DNA of 42,667 nt from Gammaproteobacteria bacterium (GTDB lineage Bacteria; Pseudomonadota; Gammaproteobacteria; Pseudomonadales; JAUIET01), in contig JAUIHW010000034.1 of the NCBI GenBank assembly GCA_030431775.1, forward strand, positions 1-42,667. Reading direction: 5' to 3'. The notes under the pieces were generated by a model. That model searched no databases. It was not told the origin of the DNA and worked only from the letters and a program-made list of their open reading frames with translations. The position numbers and the translations under genes are program-made. Of this stretch, positions 9,167-16,271 are shown one piece after another; position 1 is the stretch's first letter, and every line of letters begins with the position of its first letter.

Positions 9167-10039
9167 TCAATGAGCTGAGCGGTGGATGAACTGTTCGGCG
9201 AAGGCTTCAATGCGGCGTTTTTTGTCGTCAATGCCGGACAGAGTGGTTCGCCCGTCGGCGTCCAGAAAATTGGTGCCGTTCACCATGGTGACCCCGGCTT
9301 CCGCCAGGCGCTTGTGGGTGCCATCGTCCGGGTTTTTAACGCCAGTCCAGATGTCGAACGGCCGGTCTGCATCGCCATTCGCTTCGCGAAAACTTTTGAG
9401 CGTATCCAGCAGCGGGTAGACTTCCTGTTCTTCGTGGGCGGTTGCCATCCAGCCATCAAAACGACAGGCGCGGCGCATGGCGGCGGGCGCATAGCCGCCC
9501 ACCATGATGGGCACCGGGCTGGGTGTTCCCGGAGACATTTTAACTGGCGGCAGGTCGTAGTAGCGGCCGTGGTATTCCACCATGTCACCGCGCATCAACT
9601 TTGGAAGGAGCTCCAGCATTTCGTCCGCTCGCTTGCCGCGAGTATGAAAATCCTGCCCCACCATATCGAATTCGGCCTTTTGCCAGCCAACACCGGCCCC
9701 CAGCGTGACCCGGCCCCCGGACAGGTACGCCGCGGTGGACAGTGCTTTTGCGGCGCTGAGAGGGTCGCGCAGCGGCAAAATGTAAATGGTGGTGATGAAT
9801 TGCAGCGTTGTGGTTGCCTGCGCCAGCGCCGAGGTGAGCACCCAGGGGTCTGGCCAGTGGGTATCCGGGTTCCAGAAAATATTCCCGCCCTCTCGATACA
9901 GGTACTCATCCACTTGCTCCTGGGTGGTGACCAGGTGGTCGCCGTAGGACACGCCATAAAAGCCCGCTTCCTCACAAAACTGCGCCAGTTCCACAATCTG
10001 GTCGAGCTCAACAAAGGCCAGTGATTGCCAGAATTTCAT
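9167..10039 (-). CDS. LLM-class flavin- or F420-dependent oxidoreductase (copy 1)
   Basis: A 290-residue luciferase-like monooxygenase-fold protein. ELAQFCEEAGFYGVSYGDH, then TTLQFITTIYILPLRDPL, LSGGRVTLGAGVGW and the long RGKRADEMLELLPKLMRG helix follow the usual LLM order. VPIMVGGYAPAAMRRACRFDGWM is the conserved C-terminal strand-helix pair. It resembles the families annotated as probable F420-dependent oxidoreductases; whether this host makes F420 or the enzyme uses FMNH2 cannot be seen here. Its ATG overlaps the TetR stop in an ATGA (10036-10039), so the two are translationally coupled, and the ligase follows 12 bases on. Confidence 0.85.
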   Translation of the reverse strand: MKFWQSLAFVELDQIVELAQFCEEAGFYGVSYGDHLVTTQEQVDEYLYREGGNIFWNPDTHWPDPWVLTSALAQATTTLQFITTIYILPLRDPLSAAKALSTAAYLSGGRVTLGAGVGWQKAEFDMVGQDFHTRGKRADEMLELLPKLMRGDMVEYHGRYYDLPPVKMSPGTPSPVPIMVGGYAPAAMRRACRFDGWMATAHEEQEVYPLLDTLKSFREANGDADRPFDIWTGVKNPDDGTHKRLAEAGVTMVNGTNFLDADGRTTLSGIDDKKRRIEAFAEQFIHRSAH

Positions 10040-10647
10040 GTGCGCTGTTCTCCCACCAGCAGGTAGGCAATGGCTTCCGCCAGCGCTGCTCGCTCGGCCT
10101 GCCAGGACTTGCGGGTCAGCCTGGCCTGTGGGTTGATGTCGTCGGCCAGGCCGCGCAGCGTGGCAAACATCAGGTGGCGGGCGGCGTCACTGGCCGGTGA
10201 GTTGCGCACGTCCTCCGGTAATAACTCGTCCCATAGCTGGGAGATTGTTGCCGCCCATTGTTTTACCTGCTTCTGGCCATTTATGCGGGAATTCTCGTCC
10301 TTGCCGGCGTTGCGGAGAATCGCAATGCTGGCGCGGTATTCTTTTTTGCTGATTAGCCCCCAGACGGCGTCGATCAACTGGCGCAGGCGTTGCTGCAGGT
10401 TGCCGCCATTGAGTTCCACATTGGCGAGCGTTTGCTGGAAGTCCTCAAAGATGTGGTCGATCACCGCTTGCAGCAGGCCGTCTTTGTCGCCAAAGTGGTA
10501 TTGCAGAACGCCCCAGGTTACCCCGGCGTCCTTGGCGATTTTATTGGTGTGTGCCGCATTGAACCCATCACGATAGATGCAGCTTATTGCCGCCTGGATC
10601 ACCTTCTGGCGCGTCACCTCTCTTTTTTTGGTTTTGGCTGTGCCCAA
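10036..10647 (-). CDS. TetR/AcrR family transcriptional regulator, candidate controller of the ATAG-N6-CTAT regulon
   Basis: A 203-residue regulator. The N-terminal helix-turn-helix spans about residues 12-58, with VIQAAISCIYRDGFNAAH, the recognition region TNKIAKDAGVTWGVLQYHFG and then DKDGLLQAVIDHIF; the rest is an all-helical ligand/dimer domain. The start is a TTG at 10647 with GAGGGG upstream; a nearby ATG is out of frame. It is first in an operon with the LLM enzyme and acyl-CoA ligase and is divergent from the second P450. A palindromic operator lies between them at 10767. Repeated copies of that operator elsewhere suggest it is a local master repressor released by a pathway intermediate. 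This is inference. Confidence 0.9.
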   Translation of the reverse strand: MGTAKTKKREVTRQKVIQAAISCIYRDGFNAAHTNKIAKDAGVTWGVLQYHFGDKDGLLQAVIDHIFEDFQQTLANVELNGGNLQQRLRQLIDAVWGLISKKEYRASIAILRNAGKDENSRINGQKQVKQWAATISQLWDELLPEDVRNSPASDAARHLMFATLRGLADDINPQARLTRKSWQAERAALAEAIAYLLVGEQRT

Positions 10648-10739
10648 TCGTTGCCCCTCATGATATCGGTTGCCGGCCGCAGTAACACCGAACCGGAGTG
10701 TACCAGCCTATTCACTTCTCGCCCCAAACGTTCCAAAAC

Positions 10740-10799
10740 ATTATAACCCGTTAACTACCTCAAATAATAGTTGAAGCTATAAAAATACTTCTGTATGGT
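10740..10799. promoter_or_regulatory. divergent promoters and operator between the TetR operon and the P450 operon
   Basis: The operator ATAGTTGAAGCTAT is at 10767-10780. On the plus strand TTGAAG (10771-10776), a 17-base spacer and TATGGT (10794-10799) form a promoter for the P450 at 10848, with its -35 box inside the operator. On the minus strand a perfect TATAAT at 10745-10740 could serve the TetR operon; its -35 region would start at the operator edge. One bound repressor could therefore shut both transcripts. Confidence 0.5.
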
Positions 10800-10847
10800 T
10801 ACCCTGTTAATTGCTGTTGACAACAACAGCGGGTAAGGAGCAAAAAC

Positions 10848-12194
10848 ATGAATGAAGCAGCACGGGCGGGCCTGAAGGCCCCACCATTGGTAAGCGGCGC
10901 TAGTGAGGAAGGCGGGCACATGCCCGAGTTTGAACAGGACTATTGCGCGTTTATTTCCCGCGCTCATGCCGAGTGTGGCGAGCTGGCCGAATTCGATTTC
11001 GGTGGCCAGGAAACCATTCTGATGAGTGGGCCGGATGCCCAGGAAGTTTTTTTCCGCACGGCCGATGAGATCTTCAGTCAGGCCCAGGCCTACCAGGTAA
11101 TGGTACCGGTGTTTGGCCCGGGCGTGATTTTTGATGCCACGCCGGAGCGCTGCAAAACCCAACTGAAAATTCAGGTGGACGCACTGCGTTACCAGAACAT
11201 GAAAAATTACGCCAGCGTAATCGCCCAGGAAGTAGAAGACTGGATTGCCGACTGGGGTGATGAAGGTGAAATTGAAATACTGCACGCCTTTCATGAGCTG
11301 ACCATGCACACCGCCACCCACTGCCTGCTGGGCAAAGAGTTTCGCCACAGCATGACCGAGGAGTTTTTCAGTCTGTATAAAGATCTGCAGGCGGGCGTAC
11401 AGGCGATCAGCTTTGTAGACCCTTACATGCAGCAACCGGTCTTTGCCGCACGCGACAAGGCGCGGGCACGCCTTGAGGAAATTGTCAGCGAACTGGTCGC
11501 CAGTCGCCGCGCTTCCGGCAAGGAGTACGGCGACGCGCTGGAAACCTTTATGACCGGCACCTACAAAGACGGCAGCCACCTGAGCGATACCGAGTTGACC
11601 GGCCTGATTATTGCCACCATGTTTGCCGGGCACCACACCAGTTCCGGTGCCGGAGCCGAGACCTTGCTGGAGATTGCCAAGCACCCGCAGTATGCCGCCG
11701 AGCTCAAAGAAGAGCTTGACGAAATCTATAAAGATGGCGAGGAAATCAGCCATGCGGCCATGCGCGCCATTCCCAAGCTGGAATCCTTTGTCAACGAAGT
11801 GCTACGTTTGCACCCGCCATTGGTGATACTCATGCGCAAGGTGATGGAAGACGTGGAATACAACGGCTACCTGATAGAAAAAGGCAAAACCGTGGCCGTG
11901 TCCATCTACGAAAGCCACATCAACCCGGAGTATTTCCCGGACCCACACCGCTTTGACCCGCATCGCACTGAGCCGGAGCGAATGTTTGCCTACATACCCT
12001 TTGGTGGCGGGCGTCATAAATGCGCTGGCAATGCGTTTGCGATTCTGCAGCTGAAAGCCATTTTCAGTGCGTTGCTACGGCGTTATGACTTCGAGCTGAT
12101 TGGTCCTGCCGAAGATTACGAGGACGAACGCGCAAACATGACCATCCGGCCGAAAGACCCCTGTATGCTACGCTACAAGCGTCGCGTGGCCTGA
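10848..12194 (+). CDS. cytochrome P450, CYP51 family-like (copy 2)
   Basis: A 448-residue P450 with TAAGGAG upstream of the ATG. It follows Mycobacterium tuberculosis CYP51 closely as I remember it: ECGELAEFDFGGQ, FFRTADE, QAYQVMVPVFGPG and VIFDATPER, including the conserved B'-helix Tyr82. The I-helix MFAGHHTSSG has the His262/Thr264 region. EVLR (317-320) is ExxR and PFGGGRHKCAGNAF gives the heme Cys392. CYP51 enzymes remove the 14alpha-methyl of sterols, but bacterial relatives may have other steroid or terpenoid roles. It heads an operon with ferredoxin (21 bases on), the epimerase-like enzyme and the MaoC protein, under the operator at 10767. Confidence 0.92.
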   Translation: MNEAARAGLKAPPLVSGASEEGGHMPEFEQDYCAFISRAHAECGELAEFDFGGQETILMSGPDAQEVFFRTADEIFSQAQAYQVMVPVFGPGVIFDATPERCKTQLKIQVDALRYQNMKNYASVIAQEVEDWIADWGDEGEIEILHAFHELTMHTATHCLLGKEFRHSMTEEFFSLYKDLQAGVQAISFVDPYMQQPVFAARDKARARLEEIVSELVASRRASGKEYGDALETFMTGTYKDGSHLSDTELTGLIIATMFAGHHTSSGAGAETLLEIAKHPQYAAELKEELDEIYKDGEEISHAAMRAIPKLESFVNEVLRLHPPLVILMRKVMEDVEYNGYLIEKGKTVAVSIYESHINPEYFPDPHRFDPHRTEPERMFAYIPFGGGRHKCAGNAFAILQLKAIFSALLRRYDFELIGPAEDYEDERANMTIRPKDPCMLRYKRRVA

Positions 12195-12215
12195 GTAGCC
12201 CTTTGGGGATAAAGC

Positions 12216-12419
12216 ATGAAAGTGAAAGTCGATCTTGACCTGTGCCAGGGTCACAGTGTGTGTCTGGCGGAATGCCCGGAAGTGTTTAATGTGGTGGAGA
12301 CCGAAGAAGGGTATCCCCAGGTTGTCGTGCTGATTGAAGAACCTCCGGAAGAACTCAGGCAGAGAGTTGAAACCGCCGCGACCTTTTGCCCCAACCGGGT
12401 GATCACTGTTGAGGATTAG
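12216..12419 (+). CDS. 3Fe-4S-type ferredoxin, P450 electron donor
   Basis: A 67-residue acidic ferredoxin. The cluster ligands are Cys10 and Cys16 (CQGHSVC) and Cys58 before Pro (FCPN). The position that would be the fourth ligand of a 4Fe-4S cluster is His13, the pattern of single-cluster 3Fe-4S ferredoxins that serve actinobacterial P450s. An additional Cys20 (ECP) is present and could affect cluster type. It lies directly behind the CYP51-like gene, the arrangement known for M. tuberculosis cyp51 and its ferredoxin. No ferredoxin reductase gene is visible in the window, so a reductase must be shared from elsewhere. Confidence 0.9.
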   Translation: MKVKVDLDLCQGHSVCLAECPEVFNVVETEEGYPQVVVLIEEPPEELRQRVETAATFCPNRVITVED

Positions 12420-12425
12420 TTTGCA

Positions 12426-13439
12426 GTGAAGGTGCTGGTTACCGGCGGCACCGGTCTGGTCGGTTCGCACGTTTGTCGTGCGTTGGTGGAGGCTGGCCAC
12501 AGTGTGCGACTGTTAGTCCGCAGCGTTGATAAGGCCCGCAATTTCTACAGCGGTCTCGGCGGTGTCTTGCCAGAGCTGGTTCAGGGCGATATTACGGATC
12601 AATCGTCTGTTCAGAATGCCTTGCAGGGCTGCGAGGCTGTGGTTCATGCGGCGGCCGGCACGCCCATGCAGATCGGTTCCGTTGAGCAGCTGTTTGCCGT
12701 CAATGTCGGCGGAGTCAAGAATGTTGTTGGCGCAGCGCTCGGTCTTGGTATTGAGCGCATTGTGTGTATCTCCAGCATTACCGCGATTTTCAATACCGAC
12801 GGCAGCAAGGTGACGGCCGATGCCGAGCCCACACCTTCCAGCATGCCTTACGGCCAGAGCAAGGTGGAAGCCGAGCACTACTTGCGCGAGCTGCAAGCGC
12901 AAGGCAAGCCGATTGCCGTTGTGTACCCCGGCGGTATAGCCGGGCCCGACGACCCGGGCTTTTCCGACACCTGCAAGGCCATCAAACACCGCATTGAACA
13001 CGGCTATCGAATATTTGGCGACGGCGGCACCCAGCTGGTGGATGTGCGCGACCTCGCGGCCCTGGTGCAATCCTTTATGGAAACCGGGGCCAGTGGCCGC
13101 TTCCTGTTGCCCGGGGTGTATCTTAAGTGGACCGAGCAGGCCGATATGATTGAACAGGTGTCGGGTTGTACACTGCAGCGAATTCAGGCAAAAGGCTGGC
13201 AGTTGCGTCTGACCGGGCGGGTAATGGACATTGTTCGCAAGTTCAAACCGCTGGACAGCCCGATCTCAGCGGAAACCATGCGTTACGCCACGCAGTGGCC
13301 GCGCATTGCAAATACCAATGAGCTGGAAAATCGCGGTATCAGTTTACGCAACCCAGAAGAAACCCTGCGCGACACACTGGCCTGGATGGTCAGCGCTGGC
13401 CACCTGGACGCGGCGCTCTGCCCCAAGCTCGCGCCATAA
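12426..13439 (+). CDS. NAD(P)-dependent epimerase / 3beta-hydroxysteroid dehydrogenase-like extended SDR (copy 1)
   Basis: A 337-residue extended SDR starting at a GTG (12426), with GAGGA upstream and six bases after the ferredoxin stop. VTGGTGLVG at residues 5-13 is the extended-SDR TGxxGxxG loop. Tyr142 and Lys146 (YGQSK) are the catalytic pair and CISS about 114-117 the Ser. The family includes 3beta-HSD/isomerases, dihydroflavonol reductases and sterol C4-decarboxylating dehydrogenases. With a CYP51-like partner a steroid-type substrate is attractive but unproven. A paralogue at 40589-41620 shares the Tyr142/Lys146 numbering and the RLLVR...ARN(F/Y) region. Confidence 0.85.
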   Translation: MKVLVTGGTGLVGSHVCRALVEAGHSVRLLVRSVDKARNFYSGLGGVLPELVQGDITDQSSVQNALQGCEAVVHAAAGTPMQIGSVEQLFAVNVGGVKNVVGAALGLGIERIVCISSITAIFNTDGSKVTADAEPTPSSMPYGQSKVEAEHYLRELQAQGKPIAVVYPGGIAGPDDPGFSDTCKAIKHRIEHGYRIFGDGGTQLVDVRDLAALVQSFMETGASGRFLLPGVYLKWTEQADMIEQVSGCTLQRIQAKGWQLRLTGRVMDIVRKFKPLDSPISAETMRYATQWPRIANTNELENRGISLRNPEETLRDTLAWMVSAGHLDAALCPKLAP

Positions 13440-13461
13440 ATGATTCTGTTAGATTTAAATC

Positions 13462-13914
13462 ATGGAAGCAAAACCGTTTTACTTTGAAGACCATATTGTT
13501 GGGGACACGATTGAATGCGGTTCATACCAGGTAACCGCAGACGAAATCATCAGCTTTGCAAAAAAATGGGACCCGCAGCCCTGGCACATCGATGAACAGG
13601 CCGCAAAGGCCTCATTTTTTGGCGGCCTGACCGCGTGTTCTGCGCATATCTTTTCGATTTTCTGCATTATCAGCCCGCAGTGGCAAAATGGCGCGGTGCA
13701 GCAGGCCATTGCCGGCCTGGGCTTTGATGAGCTGCGCATGCTGAGGCCGGTATACGCCGGCGATACCTTACGTTGTGTCACCACCATTGACAGCGCACGC
13801 CCGTCAAAAAGCAAGCCTGACCGCGGCATCATCGTGTACGCCTGCGAGCTGTTCAACCAGAATGATGAGGTGGCTTTTACCGCCAAGTGCACAACTTTGA
13901 TGGCTTGCCGCTAG
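13462..13914 (+). CDS. MaoC-like hot-dog dehydratase/hydratase
   Basis: A 150-residue protein with a single hot-dog fold. YQVTADEIISFAKKWDPQP then WHID gives the (R)-hydratase motif with Asp37 and His42, and FFGGLTACSAHIF is the next conserved stretch. Family members hydrate enoyl-CoA thioesters, dehydrate hydroxyacyl-CoA, or act as thioesterase-like proteins. It is the last gene of the P450-ferredoxin-epimerase operon, 22 bases after the epimerase, so it may act on the CoA ester made by the ligase at 7541. A hairpin repeat starts two bases after its stop. Its own ribosome-binding site is weak. Confidence 0.85.
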   Translation: MEAKPFYFEDHIVGDTIECGSYQVTADEIISFAKKWDPQPWHIDEQAAKASFFGGLTACSAHIFSIFCIISPQWQNGAVQQAIAGLGFDELRMLRPVYAGDTLRCVTTIDSARPSKSKPDRGIIVYACELFNQNDEVAFTAKCTTLMACR

Positions 13915-13915
13915 C

Positions 13916-13944
13916 TTGGGTACACCTTCCAGGTGTGTTCCCAA
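13916..13944. repeat. hairpin repeat, copy 1 (ACACCT/AGGTGT stem)
   Basis: TTGGG and ACACCT arms pair with AGGTGT and CCCAA around a three-base loop, with small internal bulges. No T-tract follows. A closely similar hairpin occurs at 16272-16298, also directly behind a gene end, sharing the ACACCTTC...GGTGTGT core flanked by G and C runs. It looks like a dispersed intergenic palindrome (REP-like) that may also stabilise mRNA 3' ends. Confidence 0.6.
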
Positions 13945-13978
13945 ATGGCAACAGTGCGCCGCCATAATGGTCTAAATA

Positions 13979-14010
13979 GTATTGACTCAATACAATTATA
14001 GCGATAAAGT
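13979..14010 (+). promoter_or_regulatory. promoter overlapped by a 15-bp palindrome, for the redoxin-rof pair
   Basis: TTGACT (13982-13987), a 17-base spacer and TAAAGT (14005-14010) form a good sigma70 promoter. GTATTGACTCAATAC at 13979-13993 is a perfect palindrome around one base and covers the -35 box, so it is a likely repressor site. The expected transcription start lies at about 14016-14018, right at the ATG at 14017, implying a leaderless message. Confidence 0.5.
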
Positions 14011-14016
14011 GTCTGC

Positions 14017-14574
14017 ATGGAAGCACACTATAGTAGCGCTCCAGAGCTGTGTGTCAGCGAATGGGTGAATACTGAACAACCGATCACACTGCAAAGCCTG
14101 CGTGGTAAAGTTGTTGTGGTGGAAGTATTTCAGATGCTCTGCCCTGGCTGTGTGTCTCACGGCCTTCCTCAGGCGGCACAAGTTGCTGATACCTTTCCAC
14201 GCGAACACGTCGTGGTTCTGGGTTTGCATAGCGTCTTTGAGCATCACGCTGTACAGGGTACCCGGGAAGCGCTTCGCGCTTTTTTGCACGAATACCGGTT
14301 TCGATTTCCGGTTGCAATTGATGCGCCCTCTGGCCGCGGACTGCCGCAAACAATGACGGCATACCACATGCAGGGCACACCGACCATGCTGTTAATAGAT
14401 CGCAAAGGAAGACTGCGGGCACAATTGTTTGGGCAGATGCCAGACATGAGCCTGGGCGCTCAGATAGCACAACTCGTGCACGAAGATGGCAATACTAGTG
14501 AACACAGTGGCCTTACGCGAGCCTGCGAAGAGACAAGCAATGACTGTAACCAGGGCAGTTGTACACTAAAATGA
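14017..14574 (+). CDS. thioredoxin-fold redoxin (AhpC/TlpA-like) with CPGC motif
   Basis: A 185-residue protein with no signal peptide. LRGKVVVVEVFQMLCPGC at about 28-45 is the redoxin strand followed by the active-site CxxC (Cys42, Cys45). The cis-Pro region is MQGTPTMLLIDRKGRLR. The helix inserted between them (about 80-110) fits TlpA/peroxiredoxin-like proteins rather than plain thioredoxin. The tail carries two further cysteines (CNQGSC). It probably acts in cytoplasmic thiol or peroxide chemistry; the partner is unknown. Its stop overlaps the next gene's start in an ATGA, so it is coupled to the Rof homologue, and the transcript seems leaderless. Confidence 0.75.
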   Translation: MEAHYSSAPELCVSEWVNTEQPITLQSLRGKVVVVEVFQMLCPGCVSHGLPQAAQVADTFPREHVVVLGLHSVFEHHAVQGTREALRAFLHEYRFRFPVAIDAPSGRGLPQTMTAYHMQGTPTMLLIDRKGRLRAQLFGQMPDMSLGAQIAQLVHEDGNTSEHSGLTRACEETSNDCNQGSCTLK

Positions 14575-14846
14575 ACAAGCAATCCGACAGTGCGCGTTCT
14601 CAACGCGTGGCGTGTGAAGCACACGATTATATTGAGATCGCCTGTACCTTTTCTATGGAGGTCGAGTTGCAGCTTACGTCTGGTGAGCGGATTGAGGGGG
14701 AGGCGCACAACCTGGTTTACACTGAAGGAACGGAGTCTTTATTGTTACGTATGCAATCAGACCGCGGCCACATCCCACTAGTGGACATCAAATCGATGCG
14801 GGCACTGCAGCCCAATCCGCACTTCGGGACGCTGATCTTCGATTAG
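14571..14846 (+). CDS. rof: Rho-binding antiterminator (Rof family)
   Basis: A 91-residue protein from the ATG at 14571, overlapping the preceding stop by ATGA. ACEAHDYIEIACTFSM matches the Rof/YaeO signature (Cys, then DY, then E-AC). The small Sm-like beta barrel continues with VELQLTSGERIEGEA and IPLVDIKSMRAL. E. coli Rof binds Rho and inhibits termination. Coupling to a redoxin suggests that Rho inhibition is linked to oxidative or thiol stress here, which is my inference. An alternative upstream TTG at 14559 lies inside the redoxin gene and is less likely. Confidence 0.8.
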   Translation: MNKQSDSARSQRVACEAHDYIEIACTFSMEVELQLTSGERIEGEAHNLVYTEGTESLLLRMQSDRGHIPLVDIKSMRALQPNPHFGTLIFD

Positions 14847-14866
14847 AGTTGTGCGACCCAAATGAA

Positions 14867-15487
14867 CTACGCAAACGAATGCTCACGGCAGATCAGCTGT
14901 GTTTCCGCCGGGCTTAGAGTTTCTTGGGTGAGCTTGCATCGATAGCTTTGTGCAGAGGTTTTTTCATTGTGTACACAGGTCGCGCATTGGCCGAAAGATT
15001 TGTTCTGGTTGACGTGTTGCATGGTGCTTAATAATTGCTGCAGCGATTGTGCGATGTGATTGAACTCTTTAAAGGGCAACCGCTGCCTGGCCTGCGACAA
15101 TAGATCACCGGGCAGCACGTTTCGCAGTAGTTTTTTGCCCGCCGGTGTAAGTGCCAAGCGCATCATCCGGCCATCTTCCTCGTCCGGAGTCTTGCTGATA
15201 TAACCCTTGCGTACCAGCACATTCAATGTTTGCGACACTGTGCCTTTGGTTTGCCCTAGATACTCGGTAACGGCCATTGGCGTATCCGAGTAGCGGTTGC
15301 AATGCGACAGGTAGTGAAGCGCATCGAAATGCACCTGCTGTAAACCATAAGGAACCAGGCTTTGCCGCAATTCGCTGCGCAGCAAACCGCTGATTCGTTC
15401 CAGCAGTTGTTGAATGCTGATTGTATCCACCGCCATATAGTATCGAAGCAAAACATTATTGACAAGCTTGTGATTATGTTGTTCCAT
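14867..15487 (-). CDS. MarR family regulator with Cys/His-rich C-terminus
   Basis: A winged-helix MarR protein, up to 206 residues if started at the ATG at 15487. QVHFDALHYLSHCN, MAVTEYLGQTKGTVSQTLNVLV and the wing DEEDGRMMRLALTPAGKKLL are typical. The last 45 residues are unusual: CATCVH, then YRC, then CREH, a set of Cys and His that could bind metal or sense oxidants. The start is uncertain: a promoter (TTGTCA, 17 bases, TACTAT at 15442-15437) lies inside the 5' part, so translation may begin at the GTG at 15430 or the ATG at 15436. It is divergent from the secreted protein at 15520, and a 29-bp palindrome lies between. Confidence 0.85.
   Translation of the reverse strand: MEQHNHKLVNNVLLRYYMAVDTISIQQLLERISGLLRSELRQSLVPYGLQQVHFDALHYLSHCNRYSDTPMAVTEYLGQTKGTVSQTLNVLVRKGYISKTPDEEDGRMMRLALTPAGKKLLRNVLPGDLLSQARQRLPFKEFNHIAQSLQQLLSTMQHVNQNKSFGQCATCVHNEKTSAQSYRCKLTQETLSPAETQLICREHSFA
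15434..15465 (-). promoter_or_regulatory. promoter of the MarR gene with a half operator
   Basis: On the minus strand TTGTCA (15465-15460), a 17-base spacer and TACTAT (15442-15437) make a good sigma70 promoter. The sequence at 15434-15446 matches one half of the 29-bp palindrome (CATATAGT then TCGA) and covers the -10 box, suggesting autoregulation. Confidence 0.5.
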
Positions 15488-15512
15488 ATAGTTTCGATAC
15501 GAAACTATATGG
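15484..15512. promoter_or_regulatory. 29-bp palindromic operator between MarR and the secreted-protein gene
   Basis: Two perfect 13-base arms (15484-15496 and 15500-15512) flank three central bases. The right arm ends eight bases before the ATG at 15520 and overlaps the ribosome-binding GGAG, so a bound dimer would block the plus-strand gene. MarR proteins usually bind palindromes of about this size next to their own gene, so the regulator at 14867 is the natural ligand. Confidence 0.7.
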
Positions 15513-15519
15513 AGAGACC

Positions 15520-16266
15520 ATGCAATCAATTACGTATTTCTCATCGGTTATTTTTGCTGCCGGCCTGAGCAGCTTGACTTATGCGGGCGGTGAACACAGG
15601 GGCGGCATACTCGCGGCTAAGGATGCCAGCGTGCTCGCCCCCTTTGACATCGTGCACACAAAAATTACCACTAAAGGCTCAGTGGCAACTTTTCATATTG
15701 GAGTGTCCGGAGAGGCAGGCACTTCCAAGCCCACGCCCAGCGGCAAGCTGGCGGGAAGCTCCGTGTTTTCCTACGTTTGGCCAACAACGATCGACAGCTA
15801 TGAAGTGGGCTTCGAAAAAGGTGCCGGGATTCTCGCCCTGGCCGTTACATCGCACGCTGATTTTGATGACACGCCTCTGTACGACGAGAACGGCGACGGG
15901 GATTTAAACAATGATGGCGATGTATGGCATTCGCACTGGGTGGTTTTAAAACCGAATGAAAGCTGTGGTCCTGGCGCGCTCGGTGTGGTTGACATTCCAG
16001 AAGGCAGCAATCCTCGCCTGCCAAAAACCTGGCCAGGGCTTCCCATCCTGCTGGATAGCCCGGGCTGGGACCCAACATTTGCCAAGGACACGGTCGAAGT
16101 CAAAGTGGCTTTCGCTGACATCGGCGTGGTGGAGGAGGCCAACTTCGATGGCGTAACCGCCGGCCTGCGGGTGAATCAGAGCGTGCATGCGCCGTTACTC
16201 TGTGTGGTTGATGTGATGGATATTGCATCAGGTGATTTGAGTCTGCCGGGTAAGCCCAATCACTAG
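15520..16266 (+). CDS. exported protein of unknown function with Asp-rich Ca-binding-like loop
   Basis: A 248-residue protein with a short signal peptide (hydrophobic about 8-20, cleavage near TYAG). The mature part is beta-rich. DENGDGDLNNDGD, about residues 127-139, resembles a dockerin/EF-hand-type calcium loop. WHSHWVVL and CGPGALGVVDIPEG are distinctive but not known to me. Two cysteines (CGPG, LLCVV) could pair. The ATG has GGAG at six bases. It is divergent from and almost certainly controlled by the MarR protein at 14867, through the palindrome at 15484. I do not recognise the family. Confidence 0.7.
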   Translation: MQSITYFSSVIFAAGLSSLTYAGGEHRGGILAAKDASVLAPFDIVHTKITTKGSVATFHIGVSGEAGTSKPTPSGKLAGSSVFSYVWPTTIDSYEVGFEKGAGILALAVTSHADFDDTPLYDENGDGDLNNDGDVWHSHWVVLKPNESCGPGALGVVDIPEGSNPRLPKTWPGLPILLDSPGWDPTFAKDTVEVKVAFADIGVVEEANFDGVTAGLRVNQSVHAPLLCVVDVMDIASGDLSLPGKPNH

Positions 16267-16271
16267 TCGCT

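Noticed and set aside
9182-10024. 280-codon open frame antisense to the LLM monooxygenase
   Set aside because: The LLM enzyme is clear and operon-coupled; the antisense product matches nothing.
10755-11753. 332-codon open frame antisense to the second P450
   Set aside because: It lies over a P450 with all family motifs and runs through the operator-promoter region; it is a by-product of codon bias.
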